From Chitinophagaceae bacterium 26-R-25 (GTDB lineage: Bacteria > Bacteroidota > Bacteroidia > Chitinophagales > Chitinophagaceae), in NCBI GenBank assembly GCA_029906195.1, contig JARWSJ010000003.1, positions 186,001 through 250,000 of the forward strand: a DNA stretch of 64,000 nt, read 5' to 3'. The position numbers were made by a program, and so were the translations under genes. Under the pieces are notes generated by a model, which was not told the origin of the DNA, ran no database searches, and saw nothing but the letters and a program-made list of their open reading frames with translations. Positions 8,915 through 17,598 of the stretch are shown piece by piece. Within the stretch, counting starts at the first letter, position 1; each line of letters begins with the position of its first letter.

Positions 8915-10021
8915 ATGGATAGCAAGCGCTATTTGCAATATTTTGGGCTGGACCTGTTTCAGCGTGCGCCTTCCCGCACGAAGGAAATCTTTAATGTCAA
9001 CCCCACTATTATTCCCGCTCGCGAAGAGGCCGATAAGGTTAGAATTTTTGCCTACGACTATTCGAACGACTCCTGTTCAGGCAAAGAACTTTCAAGTATT
9101 GAAGAAACTTACGGATTTAAGGAAAATGGCCATATCACCTGGATAAATATTGACGGCATCCGCAAAAGCGATGTTGACGCTATTGGAGAAGTTTATGGCA
9201 TACACCCTTTGTTAAGAGAGGATATTTTAAGTGTGGGGCAGCGGCCAAAAGTAGACGATGTGGAAGGCGTGATTTTTTGCCTGCTCAATATGCTGTACTA
9301 TAACGAAAATAGCTACACTGTTGAGTCAGAGCAGATAAGCATCGTACTTGGAAAAGATTTTGTGATATCCTTTCAGGAAGATGCTTCGCGGGATGTTTTT
9401 AATCCCGTCCGCGAAAAACTAAAATATCACCAGAGTAAAGTAAGAATGCGCGGCGCAGATTACCTGTGTTATACGATGCTGGATCTTATTGTGGACAACT
9501 ACTTTGTGGTCATGGAAAAGCTGGGTGACAGGATTGAGTTGCTGGAAGAAGAAGTTATCAGAAGTACCAGCAGAAGAACTTTGGCAAAAATCCTCGTGCT
9601 CAAAAAAGAGTTGCTGGCACTTAAAAAAAATATTGCTCCCGTCCGCGAATTAATAAGTGGATTGCTTAAAAGCGAAAGCGATCTGCTGGATGATAATACC
9701 ACCAAATATTTTAAAGACATCTACGACCACATCATTCAGGCATACGAGCTTACGGAAAACTACCGTGATATGATGATGAGCATGCAGGATCTGTATATCA
9801 ACAACATCAACTTAAAAATGAACGAAGTGATGAAAGTGATGGCGGTTGTTACTTGTCTTATGGCGCCTGCCACGGTGATCGGTGGCATCTTTGGAATGAA
9901 CTTCGATCACATTCCGGAACTGCATAATAAGTATGGGTTCTATGTTGCAGTTGCGTTTATGATTGTGATCCCTATTTGGATGTTGGCAATATTCAAGAGA
10001 AGGGGATGGTTTAAAATTTAA
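8915..10021 (+). CDS. corA: CorA-family magnesium/cobalt transporter
   Basis: A 368-residue CorA-type channel: a long cytosolic N-terminal domain with helical segments (residues 180-300) and two C-terminal transmembrane helices. The selectivity motif Gly-Met-Asn is at residues 327-329 (GGIFGMNFDHIP), and the basic C-terminus KRRGWFKI is typical. CorA forms homopentamers that import Mg2+ or Co2+ down the membrane potential. It is monocistronic, flanked by repeat elements on both sides. Confidence 0.92.
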   Translation: MDSKRYLQYFGLDLFQRAPSRTKEIFNVNPTIIPAREEADKVRIFAYDYSNDSCSGKELSSIEETYGFKENGHITWINIDGIRKSDVDAIGEVYGIHPLLREDILSVGQRPKVDDVEGVIFCLLNMLYYNENSYTVESEQISIVLGKDFVISFQEDASRDVFNPVREKLKYHQSKVRMRGADYLCYTMLDLIVDNYFVVMEKLGDRIELLEEEVIRSTSRRTLAKILVLKKELLALKKNIAPVRELISGLLKSESDLLDDNTTKYFKDIYDHIIQAYELTENYRDMMMSMQDLYINNINLKMNEVMKVMAVVTCLMAPATVIGGIFGMNFDHIPELHNKYGFYVAVAFMIVIPIWMLAIFKRRGWFKI

Positions 10022-10023
10022 GA

Positions 10024-10160
10024 TTTTTTTTACCACAGAGTCCACGGAGGAGCTACTTCGAAAACTCTATGTAACTCACCAGAGCACAGAGGAAAAGAGG
10101 GTCACCGATAAATCTCCTTTCTCTGTGAAAAAAAACTCTTTTCCTCTGTGGTCAAAAGGG
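10024..10160. repeat. CCACAGAG-family inverted repeat
   Basis: The left arm TTTACCACAGAGTCCACGGA (around 10030-10050), an internal copy (CACAGAGGAAAAGAGGG near 10084) and a right arm (10122-10160, CTCTGTG, A-run, ACTCTTTTCCTCTGTGG) repeat the architecture at 1045-1252. It occupies the 3' ends of the convergent corA and GNAT genes and may terminate both. Confidence 0.7.
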
Positions 10161-10163
10161 ACC

Positions 10164-10604
10164 TCACAAATTAAACTGATAAAAAAAACTACTTGATTTT
10201 TGCCATCCATTTCCTTCATACACGGATTGTGCAGTAAAATTATCTTCAGACGTTTCGAGAATAAGCCATTTGGCATTTGTTTCAGCACCAAAATCCTTCG
10301 CGGCATTTAACAGCTGGTTACCCACGCCGGTTTTTCTCGCGGAAGGTTTTACAAAAAGATCATTTAGCAACCATGCCCGACGCATAGACACCGAAGAAAA
10401 AATAGGGTAGAGCTGCGTAAAACCAACCGCTTCATCATTCACAAACGCAACAAGTATCGCAGATTCTTCCTTTTCGATTCTTTCCTTTAAAAATTCTTTT
10501 GCCTTCGGAATATCGGACGTCTGTTTATAAAAGATTCTGTATTGGTCGAAAAGATCCGCTACAGAATCAAGATCGTTGATGGTGGCCCGGCGAATGGTTA
10601 TCAT
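10164..10604 (-). CDS. GNAT-family N-acetyltransferase
   Basis: A 146-residue protein with the GNAT fold order: IRRATINDLDSVADLFDQYR at the N-terminus, a central strand with GFTQLYPIFSS, and the acetyl-CoA pyrophosphate-binding segment KPSARKTGVGNQLLNAA (Q/RxxGxG/A-type), then ETSEDNFTAQSVYEGNGW near the end. GNATs transfer acetyl from acetyl-CoA to an amine. The substrate is unknown. It lies 44 bp downstream of the DUF2480 gene on the same strand. Confidence 0.85.
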   Translation of the reverse strand: MITIRRATINDLDSVADLFDQYRIFYKQTSDIPKAKEFLKERIEKEESAILVAFVNDEAVGFTQLYPIFSSVSMRRAWLLNDLFVKPSARKTGVGNQLLNAAKDFGAETNAKWLILETSEDNFTAQSVYEGNGWQKSSSFFYQFNL

Positions 10605-10648
10605 GGTGTGTTGAAATTTTTTGCTGTCAGGCTGAACTTGTCGAAGCC

Positions 10649-11161
10649 TTAACTTTTTGCTTTTTTATAAACCGGCACTGTGCTACAAGGCTCACCATAC
10701 ATAATACTTTTGGCAACCGGCCTCAGCAATTTTGTAATTTCCAGGTACGCGAATTCGCCAATCGGCAAATCACCGCAGCCTTTAACAACAATACGTTTGT
10801 CGGCAAATTCGTTGACGTCTATACCATCAATATTTTTAAGGAATACAGTTTTATGTGCACCCTCTTCCGTGCCAATAAAAAAATCTTTTGCTACCGGCTG
10901 CAGGTTAGAAGCTATCAACATATAGGCCCACATTGGAATGATCGCATCTGCAGAACATGTGACCGCAACATATTTATCCTGGTAAACGCTCCAGTCCATA
11001 TTTTTCAACGCCTCCCGAAAATCCTTTTCTTTCAAGATCAATCCCATGAACAAATAATCCTTCAGATCGAAAACAACAATCTGTTCTTTTGGATAGTACT
11101 TTTCAAGATCAATTTCAACTATGCCACTTTCTGCCACTTTATTTACAATTACCTCACTCAT
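10649..11161 (-). CDS. DUF2480 family protein
   Basis: A 170-residue protein recognised as DUF2480 from its N-terminus (VNKVAESGIVEIDLE) and the middle block WSVYQDKYVAVTCSADAIIPMWAYML. No signal peptide or membrane segment is seen, so it is probably cytosolic. The family is common in Bacteroidota and has no assigned function. A TAnnTTTG box on the minus strand (11199-11206, read TAACTTTG) lies 38 bp upstream and is a plausible -7 element. The GGCTGAACTTGTCGAAGCC element lies downstream at 10627-10649. Confidence 0.85.
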   Translation of the reverse strand: MSEVIVNKVAESGIVEIDLEKYYPKEQIVVFDLKDYLFMGLILKEKDFREALKNMDWSVYQDKYVAVTCSADAIIPMWAYMLIASNLQPVAKDFFIGTEEGAHKTVFLKNIDGIDVNEFADKRIVVKGCGDLPIGEFAYLEITKLLRPVAKSIMYGEPCSTVPVYKKAKS

Positions 11162-11206
11162 GGTCTGTATTGTTTGTAATAAATAATCTGTTACAGTTCA
11201 AAGTTA

Positions 11207-11235
11207 AAATAAAAAATGCCGTTGCAGGAACGGCA
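11207..11235 (-). terminator. Intrinsic terminator of the DUF1508 gene
   Basis: Read on the minus strand, a 7 bp stem (TGCCGTT / AACGGCA, 11217-11235) with a 5-base loop is followed by a T-rich tract (TTTTTTATTTT, 11207-11216). It lies 75 bp after the stop at 11310. The promoter-like TAACTTTG box of the next gene begins immediately beyond it, a compact terminator-promoter junction. Confidence 0.75.
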
Positions 11236-11309
11236 CTTTTCATAATTGGGTCATATCTTTTTAACGAGGCTTAATTACTAAAACTGGTTATCGTTACTAC
11301 GGTTAAGTA

Positions 11310-11672
11310 TCAGCTAATCACTACCGTCTCTTGTTTCCTGACTTTTACCGTTTGATCATCCACCAATGCTCCCGGGATTTCTTTTTTTAGCATCGATAAA
11401 ACGTCACTTGCCTCGGGTACACAATCGTACGGTTTGCTGGTTGCAAGTCTTTGGCCCTTTGCAGATTTAATGATAAATGAAACAGCGCTTTCCTGCTCTA
11501 CCCACTGATATCTTCCTAGGCCCTGAATGGCGTTTTTAAGAGCAATGATTCCTTTTTGACAGCCAATTTTAGAAGCATAAAAGTTGCTTGTCAACAAAGT
11601 CGTCAAGTCGGGTGATTCTACAGTGTAATAGAATTTTTTCTGTCTTGTGCGGGAAATAATAAATCTGACCAT
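11310..11672 (-). CDS. DUF1508 (YegP-like) protein
   Basis: A 120-residue protein with two divergent DUF1508 repeats. The first half contains NFYASKIGCQKGIIALKNAI and the second SFIIKSAKGQRLATSKPYDC, matching the family pattern FxxKAxNGQxxxxSExYxSxxxxxxGIxxVxxNA. The tandem layout is typical of YegP. Function is unknown; the fold is small and soluble. It has its own downstream terminator and is separated from ppiD by another. Confidence 0.75.
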   Translation of the reverse strand: MVRFIISRTRQKKFYYTVESPDLTTLLTSNFYASKIGCQKGIIALKNAIQGLGRYQWVEQESAVSFIIKSAKGQRLATSKPYDCVPEASDVLSMLKKEIPGALVDDQTVKVRKQETVVIS

Positions 11673-11742
11673 TGCAATTAATTTTAATTGAATTTGGTCA
11701 TGGTTTACTGATAATAAAGTTATGCTTTAGTATCAGTAAAAT

Positions 11743-11773
11743 AAAAACCCCCGAAAAATTTCGGGGGTTTTTT
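11743..11773. terminator. Strong bidirectional intrinsic terminator (ppiD / DUF1508 junction)
   Basis: A near-perfect hairpin with stem AAAAACCCCCGAAA and its complement, flanked by A- and T-runs on both sides, so it works on either strand. It lies 21 bp past the ppiD stop (minus strand). This is a conventional GC-rich terminator, unlike the word repeats elsewhere. Confidence 0.9.
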
Positions 11774-11793
11774 ATAATCAGGTTTTGTCTTTA

Positions 11794-13899
11794 TTAGAAG
11801 AATTTAGCGCGATTATCTTTAATGGTCGCTGCTTTTCTCAATACCTGGATAGATCTGTAAGCAGATTCGCTTTTTGCTCTTTGCATCAAAGCTTGTCTTT
11901 GCTGATCAATGTTAATACCAGTTGATTCTGCGCTTACATTGTTCACTTTGATCACAAACACACCACCGTTTCCGGCAATTGCGTCAGATACTTTGCCTTT
12001 CAGGCTTTGGTTAAAAGAAGCTCCAATCACTTTTTGCTCCTGTCCAACATTTGGAATGAACGGAGAAGCAAATCTGATGCTGTCTGCATTATACACTTGC
12101 TGTCCAACAGCAGCGGCTGCTGTCTCAAGCGAAGATGTTTTGCCAGCAAGTTTAGCTTTAATTTGCTCAGCCTTTTTCTGATTGCGTACGATAAATTCTA
12201 CCTGTGGTCTTGCTTTCGCTGCAGACTCTATTCCTTCTTTGTTATCTTCTGTTACGAGAGCAACAACATATTTATCATCTACATCAAATGCATCAGATAC
12301 ATCACCAACTTTTGCTTCGTTGATCCATTTGATCAGGTTGCGGTTGCTTCCCAAGCCCTGGATAGTTCCGTCCATTGGTTTAATATCTGTAGCGCTGAAT
12401 TTCATGTATTTTCTTTTATCAGCGTTTGCGTCAAATGCTTTCGCATTGGTGCTTTCGCCGGCAAATTGGTTAGCCAGACCAGATGCAGCGTTGTCAGTTT
12501 CCTGGCTAGCTGAAATTGGTTTGCTCAGGTAAGCTACTTTATAAGCTATTTCGAAATCTTTTTGGTTCAACACTTCTATATAGTGGTAACCGAAAGAAGT
12601 TTTCACAACTTTTTTGTCGCCAGTATTTCCGTAGAAAATAGTTTCGGCAAATTCTTTTGCAAGGTTGCTGAATTGGATAGAGTTGAAATCATACTCTCCA
12701 CCTTTTTCTTTGCTTCCCGGATCATCGCTGTATTTAGCGCAAAGATCTGCAAAGTTTGCTCCGCCTCTGATTGCTGCTGCAATGCTATCGATACGAACTT
12801 TTGCAATGCTATCCGGAGTAGTTTGTGTGCTGATCAGTATGTGACGGCATTTTACGCTATCAGGAAGATTTCTTTTACCAATCATTTTTGCAACTGCATA
12901 GCTACCGCCATCAAGGTAAGGACCATACACAGCGCCATCACTCAAAGAGCGGATGGTGTCGGCATTTGGCATTTGCATTTTTGATTTCACTACATAAAGA
13001 TCAACATAGTTAGTTGCAGAACCATTGCGCGTCAAAAATCCACTCACATCATTTGTAGATGCAAATTCGTTTTTCAAATTTGAAATCTGGCTGAACAATG
13101 CAGAGCTGTCATTACTTGTAGGAGCAGCACTGAAAGCAACATAAGAAATGCTTTTGTTTGCTTCCTGTTTGAACTCTTCACTATGTTTACTTACATAAGA
13201 TTTAATATCATCATCACTTACTTTCACAGCACTGTCGCTGATAGAAGAGTAAGGAGTAGCAACGTAGCTGATAGAAGCCAACTGACTGTTGTCAGTGTTT
13301 GTTTTTTCCAACAACCATTTTGGATAATAAGAAGTGTTGCCAATCAATGAAGCATATTTTTCACGCAATCTGTTTTGAAGCAGTGCAGGTAAATACTCGT
13401 CTTCAAAACTTTGTGCTCTTGGATCATTTTTATGTTTACGCAACTCAGCAATCGCTTGTCTCGCAGCATTCACATCGTACTCACCTTTTTCGTTGGAGAA
13501 TTGTCTTCTGAAATCCTGCGGAGGATTTGCACCGAACAAAATATCATCCAGTTCTTTTGGAGTAACAGTTACACCGGCTTTCTCGATTTCATCATCAAGC
13601 AAAGTTTCATCAATAGACTGGCTCCAAACCTGCTCCTGAATGTTTTGACGCATTTGCTCGTTCATAGGGTAACCCTGTGATTGATACTGATCTTCCGTTG
13701 CTTTTACTTTTTTCTGGAAGTCCACATACTCAACATCGTTTCCATTAATAGAACCAATCGTTGTTTTATTACCGCTAAACATTCCACGACCACCTCTACC
13801 TACGAAGGCGTCCATTAATAAAAATCCCAACAAGCTCAGGGCAATAACACCGAATACCAGCCATGCTGCTTTATCCCTGATTGACTGAATGATTGACAT
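11794..13899 (-). CDS. ppiD: PpiD/SurA-type periplasmic peptidyl-prolyl isomerase chaperone
   Basis: A 701-residue protein anchored by one N-terminal helix (about 12-30, AAWLVFGVIALSLLGFLLM) with the rest in the periplasm. The SurA-N-like chaperone region (about 35-230) includes NGNDVEYVDFQKKV. A parvulin rotamase domain starts near 347 with CRHILIS and continues with GGANFADLCAKYSDDPGSKEKGGEYDF. The C-terminal part resembles a second, degenerate rotamase module. PpiD helps fold secreted and outer membrane proteins as they leave Sec. The promoter is recognisable upstream (13939-13969) and a terminator follows. Confidence 0.88.
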   Translation of the reverse strand: MSIIQSIRDKAAWLVFGVIALSLLGFLLMDAFVGRGGRGMFSGNKTTIGSINGNDVEYVDFQKKVKATEDQYQSQGYPMNEQMRQNIQEQVWSQSIDETLLDDEIEKAGVTVTPKELDDILFGANPPQDFRRQFSNEKGEYDVNAARQAIAELRKHKNDPRAQSFEDEYLPALLQNRLREKYASLIGNTSYYPKWLLEKTNTDNSQLASISYVATPYSSISDSAVKVSDDDIKSYVSKHSEEFKQEANKSISYVAFSAAPTSNDSSALFSQISNLKNEFASTNDVSGFLTRNGSATNYVDLYVVKSKMQMPNADTIRSLSDGAVYGPYLDGGSYAVAKMIGKRNLPDSVKCRHILISTQTTPDSIAKVRIDSIAAAIRGGANFADLCAKYSDDPGSKEKGGEYDFNSIQFSNLAKEFAETIFYGNTGDKKVVKTSFGYHYIEVLNQKDFEIAYKVAYLSKPISASQETDNAASGLANQFAGESTNAKAFDANADKRKYMKFSATDIKPMDGTIQGLGSNRNLIKWINEAKVGDVSDAFDVDDKYVVALVTEDNKEGIESAAKARPQVEFIVRNQKKAEQIKAKLAGKTSSLETAAAAVGQQVYNADSIRFASPFIPNVGQEQKVIGASFNQSLKGKVSDAIAGNGGVFVIKVNNVSAESTGINIDQQRQALMQRAKSESAYRSIQVLRKAATIKDNRAKFF

Positions 13900-14789
13900 A
13901 CTTTAATTTATTATGTACGGTTTTAGAAAATTAGTTGGCAAAAATAGGGGAATTTAACTTATGAACAAATTGTGGAAAAAATGCCGAAAGTCACTGTAAA
14001 CCTGCTTCTTAGCGTTAAAACAATTTGTCATACGAATTTTGAAAGTGATGTTTTTAAGAACGCCCGCCTGAATGACCAGTCGGGCAGGCAGATTTTCATG
14101 ATTGTCACGATCCGTTATGATTATTTTGTTGACAATCGTGCGTCAAATAGAATATTCTCGGCTAAGCAATCCGTTTCCTTTTCACTTTGGCTAATATCGT
14201 AAATTATCGAAAACGTCAGAATATTATTTTCATAATCATTACAATTTTTTTATCGTGCTATTTCTCTTTTATAAATCCTAAAAATCATGACGATCATGAA
14301 AATCCGCGTTCTTCTCTCCATGTCACACACATATATGATATTCTGTATAACCCAGCATTCATCAATATTTCATCAAATATTAACATTGCGAAACACAGAT
14401 GTGGAACGCTGATTCACAGGGGTTGTTAATATTGGCTTAATACAGTGGATAAACCATGTTTTTGGAATTTTGTTTTTGGGGATAGTATGCCAACAAGTTT
14501 AGAAAAATAGAATTTTGATTTTGGGGCATGGGAAAAGTCACCAGTTATTAGACCTTCATCCACATTCATGTGGTCAAAATTCTTTTTAACTGGTTTTCAA
14601 TATCCACCAAAGTGGATAAGCGAGTAAAAATAGCGTCTGTACTTTCTTTCTAATTGTTAGATATTTGTGGAAAGATGTGGATAAACCCATGGAAATGATT
14701 ATTCAAAGCGTTTTAAAAATCAGTTTTCCACGAATTCACATCCCTAATAGTAATAGCTTTTTTTTATAAATAATTAATATATAGTTATT
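13900..14789. other. Candidate replication origin: 890 bp AT-rich gene-free region with DnaA-box-like sites
   Basis: No plausible gene lies between divergent ppiD and nadA. The right half holds a cluster of sites like the DnaA box TTATCCACA: a perfect TGTGGATAA (14676-14684), AGTGGATAA at 14444-14452 and 14611-14619, TCATCCACA at 14556-14564, and weaker sites at 14600, 14666 and 14726. The AT-rich run ATAAATAATTAATATATAG at 14766-14784 could be an unwinding element. A parS cluster lies 5 kb away, and nearby genes point outward on both sides (four to the left, three to the right). The left half carries an inverted GATTTTCATGAT repeat (14091-14115 and 14281-14307). The dnaA gene is not here, and the call is inference. 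Confidence 0.5.
13939..13969 (-). promoter_or_regulatory. Bacteroidota-type promoter for ppiD
   Basis: On the minus strand TTTG (13966-13969) is followed after 19 bp by TATTTTTG (13939-13946), an exact fit to the Bacteroidota -33 TTTG / -7 TAnnTTTG consensus. The predicted start would be near 13932, giving a leader of about 30 nt before the ppiD ATG. Confidence 0.7.
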
Positions 14790-15800
14790 ATGGCAGTTAT
14801 AAACATTGATTCAGCAAAACAAAACATCGGGAAAAATGGATTCTTGGATATAGAGGTTGATGCAACGCTGGATCTGTTTCATGAAATCGAAAGATTGAAA
14901 AAAGAAAAAAATGTAATTATCCTGGCGCACTATTACCAGGAGCCAGACATACAGGATGTGGCCGACTATATTGGCGATAGTTTGGGACTTGCACAGGCAG
15001 CTGAAAAAACGGAGGCTGATATCATCGTTTTCGCCGGCGTTCATTTTATGGCAGAGACAGCGAAAATTTTAAATCCGAAAAAGAAAGTTTTGTTGCCGGA
15101 TCTAAAGGCCGGTTGTTCACTTGCTGATAGTGCACCTGCAGACGCGTTCAGGGAATTCAGAAAACAACATCCCGATCACGTGGTGATCAGTTATATCAAT
15201 TGCACAGCAGAAATAAAAGCACAGAGCGATATTATTGTTACCAGCAGCAATGCTGCATTGGTTGTGAATAGTGTTCCAAAAGACCAACCCATCATTTTTG
15301 CACCGGATAAGAATCTGGGTGCCTACCTGATTAAGAAAACGGGACGTGACATGTTGCTTTGGAACGGTGCATGTATGGTGCATGAGATATTTAGCCTGGA
15401 AAAGATAACAAAACTGAAAATAAGGCACCCTAAGGCGAAAATCCTGGCGCACCCTGAGTGTGAGGAACCCATATTGCGCGTAGCGGACTATATAGGCTCC
15501 ACTACGGGCATTTTAAAGTATAGTCGGGAAGATAGTGCCACCGAGTACATAGTGGCCACAGAAACGGGTATTTTGCACCAAATGCAAAAGGATAGTCCGC
15601 ACAAAACTTTTATTCCCGCTCCGCCAACGAATAATTGTGCTTGTAATGATTGTCCACACATGAAATTGAATACGCTGGAAAAATTATATCTGTGCATGGA
15701 GTACGAAACACCGGAGATTTTGATGGAGGAAGAATTGAGAAAGGCGGCAAAAAAGCCGATCGATAGAATGTTGGAGATTAGCAGAGCGGGAGGACTGTAA
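14790..15800 (+). CDS. nadA: Quinolinate synthase A
   Basis: A 336-residue NadA, which condenses iminoaspartate with dihydroxyacetone phosphate to quinolinate in de novo NAD synthesis using a 4Fe-4S cluster. Family segments are clear: [37 protein letters not shown], and [15 protein letters not shown] with the first cluster Cys. Further on are [11 protein letters not shown] and [18 protein letters not shown] with the C-terminal Cys residues. Length matches the family. nadB and nadC are not adjacent, but nadD lies 6 kb downstream at 21002. Confidence 0.95.
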   Translation: MAVINIDSAKQNIGKNGFLDIEVDATLDLFHEIERLKKEKNVIILAHYYQEPDIQDVADYIGDSLGLAQAAEKTEADIIVFAGVHFMAETAKILNPKKKVLLPDLKAGCSLADSAPADAFREFRKQHPDHVVISYINCTAEIKAQSDIIVTSSNAALVVNSVPKDQPIIFAPDKNLGAYLIKKTGRDMLLWNGACMVHEIFSLEKITKLKIRHPKAKILAHPECEEPILRVADYIGSTTGILKYSREDSATEYIVATETGILHQMQKDSPHKTFIPAPPTNNCACNDCPHMKLNTLEKLYLCMEYETPEILMEEELRKAAKKPIDRMLEISRAGGL

Positions 15801-15858
15801 TTAGATAAATTATTTTACTTTAGACATTCATTAGTTAACCTAACCAAATTTTAATGTT

Positions 15859-16308
15859 ATGAATCCGGAAAAATTAAAATTTGAAAATATGGGTTTAGTT
15901 TATGCAGATGTTCAGTTGATAAATGCTGAAGATCTTGGGTTAGTTAGAAGAGGATTTATGGATAAAGATGAAGTTAGAAGCATGCATGTGAACATGCTTG
16001 TAGATACAGGTTCTTATATGCTTGCAATAAATGAAAGTATTCAAGAACAGTTACAGTTTCCGATTGTTGAAAAAAGGAAAGCTCAAACGGCAGATGGACG
16101 AATGATAGAATGTGATGTTGTGGCTCAAGTTGAATTACGATTTAAAAATAGAAGAACTTTTTGCAATGCAATAGTCTTACCAGGTGATTCGGAACCTTTA
16201 CTCGGAGCAATTCCTTTGGAAGATATGGATGTGTTAATTCATCCCTTGCGTCAAGAATTAATTGTAAATCCAGATCATCCATATTTTGCAGTAATGAAAA
16301 TGAAGTGA
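15859..16308 (+). CDS. Retropepsin-like clan AA aspartic protease
   Basis: A 149-residue protein with the retropepsin signature: VDTGSYML with the catalytic Asp at residue 49, and a later hydrophobic-hydrophobic-Gly motif in PLLGAIPLEDMDVLI. It fits single-domain clan AA proteins of bacteria and archaea (AF_0612-like), which would act as homodimers. No signal peptide is seen. Base composition is visibly more AT-rich than neighbouring genes. The gene ends in a clear terminator. Its biological target is unknown. Confidence 0.78.
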   Translation: MNPEKLKFENMGLVYADVQLINAEDLGLVRRGFMDKDEVRSMHVNMLVDTGSYMLAINESIQEQLQFPIVEKRKAQTADGRMIECDVVAQVELRFKNRRTFCNAIVLPGDSEPLLGAIPLEDMDVLIHPLRQELIVNPDHPYFAVMKMK

Positions 16309-16353
16309 TTTTATACGAAATATTTCGTAGATAATATTGGTATACTTTTTTTG

Positions 16354-16394
16354 AAACGTGTTGAACCCAATGTGGTTTAACACGTTTTATTTTT
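16354..16394 (+). terminator. Intrinsic terminator after the aspartic protease gene
   Basis: A 14 bp stem with one wobble pair (AAACGTGTTGAACC / GGTTTAACACGTTT, 16354-16386) is followed by TATTTTTAT. It lies 46 bp after the stop, immediately before the lipase gene. Confidence 0.8.
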
Positions 16395-16410
16395 ATACAA
16401 AGGAATTACT

Positions 16411-17499
16411 ATGAAGAAGAATTTTTTGATCGGATGTTGCTTTCTGCTCAGCTGTTTTATTTCGTATAGCCAACACAGTTTGAAGGCCGGATTTGATGGA
16501 AAAGAATACCGGGATATTTTGCGGATTGCGTTTGGTATTACTGATACTTCTGCACAGAAAATGAAGATAGAAAATCAGCGTACCTATAAAATGGTTTACA
16601 GAAGTGAATCTGGAGCACTTGATAATCGCTGGGATTTGTGGGCAGATGAAAATAGAAAAATTGCTGTGATCAATATTCGTGGAACTATTAACACAAAGGA
16701 AAGTTGGCTCGCCAATTTTTATGCAGCGATGGTTCCGGCAACTGGGTCCATTCAGGTAAATGACAGCACAACTTTTAATTACAAAATGGCAAAGGATTCT
16801 AATGCGGCGGTACACGTCGGTTGGATGATAGGCCTGTCTTATTTAGGACCGGATATTATTGCACACATCAAAGAATATTATGCAAAGGGGTTCAAAGATT
16901 TTATTATTAGCGGCCACAGCCAGGGAGGTGTGCTTTCATTGTTGATGAGAAGTTACGTTGAATACAATGGCGATTTACCAAAGGATATTCAATTCAAGAC
17001 TTACGCCAGTGCCGCGCCGAAACCGGGCAATTTGTATTACGCTTACGATCTGGAATATTTGAGTGGGTTAGATTGGACATTTCGTGTTGTAAATATTTTG
17101 GATTGGGTTCCAGAGACACCTTTCTCCATTCAAACATTAGACGACTTCAATCAGCCAAATGGCTTAGCCGCTTTTAAGCCTGCGATCAAAAAGCAAAAAC
17201 TGGTTGCTCGATGGTACTTGAATAGTGCTTATAAAAAGTTAGACAAGTCTCCCAAGAAAGCGGTGATGTATCAGCAGAAATATCTTGGTCATCGGTTGTA
17301 TACAATTGTGAAAAAAACTTTGCCACAATTAAAGGAACCTGCTTATTCGAAAGGCAACAATTATATGGTTGCAGGCACACCGGTTATTTTACGGCCGGAT
17401 GAAAAATACAAAGAGCTTTTTCCGTTCGATGGAAAGAACACATTTATCAACCACATGATGAAACCGTATTTGTATTTGGCGCAGTTGTGTTACCCTTAG
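16411..17499 (+). CDS. Secreted class 3-type lipase family protein
   Basis: A 362-residue protein with a signal peptide (FLIGCCFLLSCFISYSQ, cleavage near residue 20). It has an alpha/beta hydrolase nucleophile elbow GHSQGG with Ser170, preceded by a hydrophobic strand (DFIISGHSQ). A conserved block RVVNILDWVPETPF carries a likely catalytic Asp, as in lipase class 3 proteins. It probably hydrolyses an ester or glyceride outside the cytoplasm. Substrate and exact localisation (periplasmic or outer surface) are not visible. The Cys in the signal region is not a convincing lipobox. Confidence 0.75.
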   Translation: MKKNFLIGCCFLLSCFISYSQHSLKAGFDGKEYRDILRIAFGITDTSAQKMKIENQRTYKMVYRSESGALDNRWDLWADENRKIAVINIRGTINTKESWLANFYAAMVPATGSIQVNDSTTFNYKMAKDSNAAVHVGWMIGLSYLGPDIIAHIKEYYAKGFKDFIISGHSQGGVLSLLMRSYVEYNGDLPKDIQFKTYASAAPKPGNLYYAYDLEYLSGLDWTFRVVNILDWVPETPFSIQTLDDFNQPNGLAAFKPAIKKQKLVARWYLNSAYKKLDKSPKKAVMYQQKYLGHRLYTIVKKTLPQLKEPAYSKGNNYMVAGTPVILRPDEKYKELFPFDGKNTFINHMMKPYLYLAQLCYP

Positions 17500-17501
17500 T
17501 T

Positions 17502-17597
17502 AGTTGAAAATGAAAGTTGAAAATTGAAAATATTTTTAACCAAACATGGTGGATGAGTACCACCCATTTTCAATTTTCAACTTTCAATTTTCAATTA
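17502..17597. repeat. Word-type inverted repeat (GTTGAAAATTGAAAAT / ATTTTCAATTTTCAAC)
   Basis: Between the convergent lipase and mnmG genes, the left arm (17502-17532, iterated TTGAAAAT) and right arm (17565-17597, iterated ATTTTCAA) are complementary. They bracket a small GGTGG/CCACC hairpin (17550-17566). It could terminate both genes. Similar arms occur at 30694-30918, 40976-41128 and 53909-53942. Confidence 0.65.
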
Positions 17598-17598
17598 T

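Noticed and set aside
12007-12984. Several plus-strand ORFs of 116-168 codons opposite ppiD
   Set aside because: They are complementary-strand shadows of a well-supported 701-residue chaperone and show no family features.
13972-14429. Two overlapping plus-strand ORFs of 76 and 80 codons in the gap before nadA
   Set aside because: Low-complexity AT-rich translation with no domain or start context; they overlap an inverted repeat and lie in the candidate origin.
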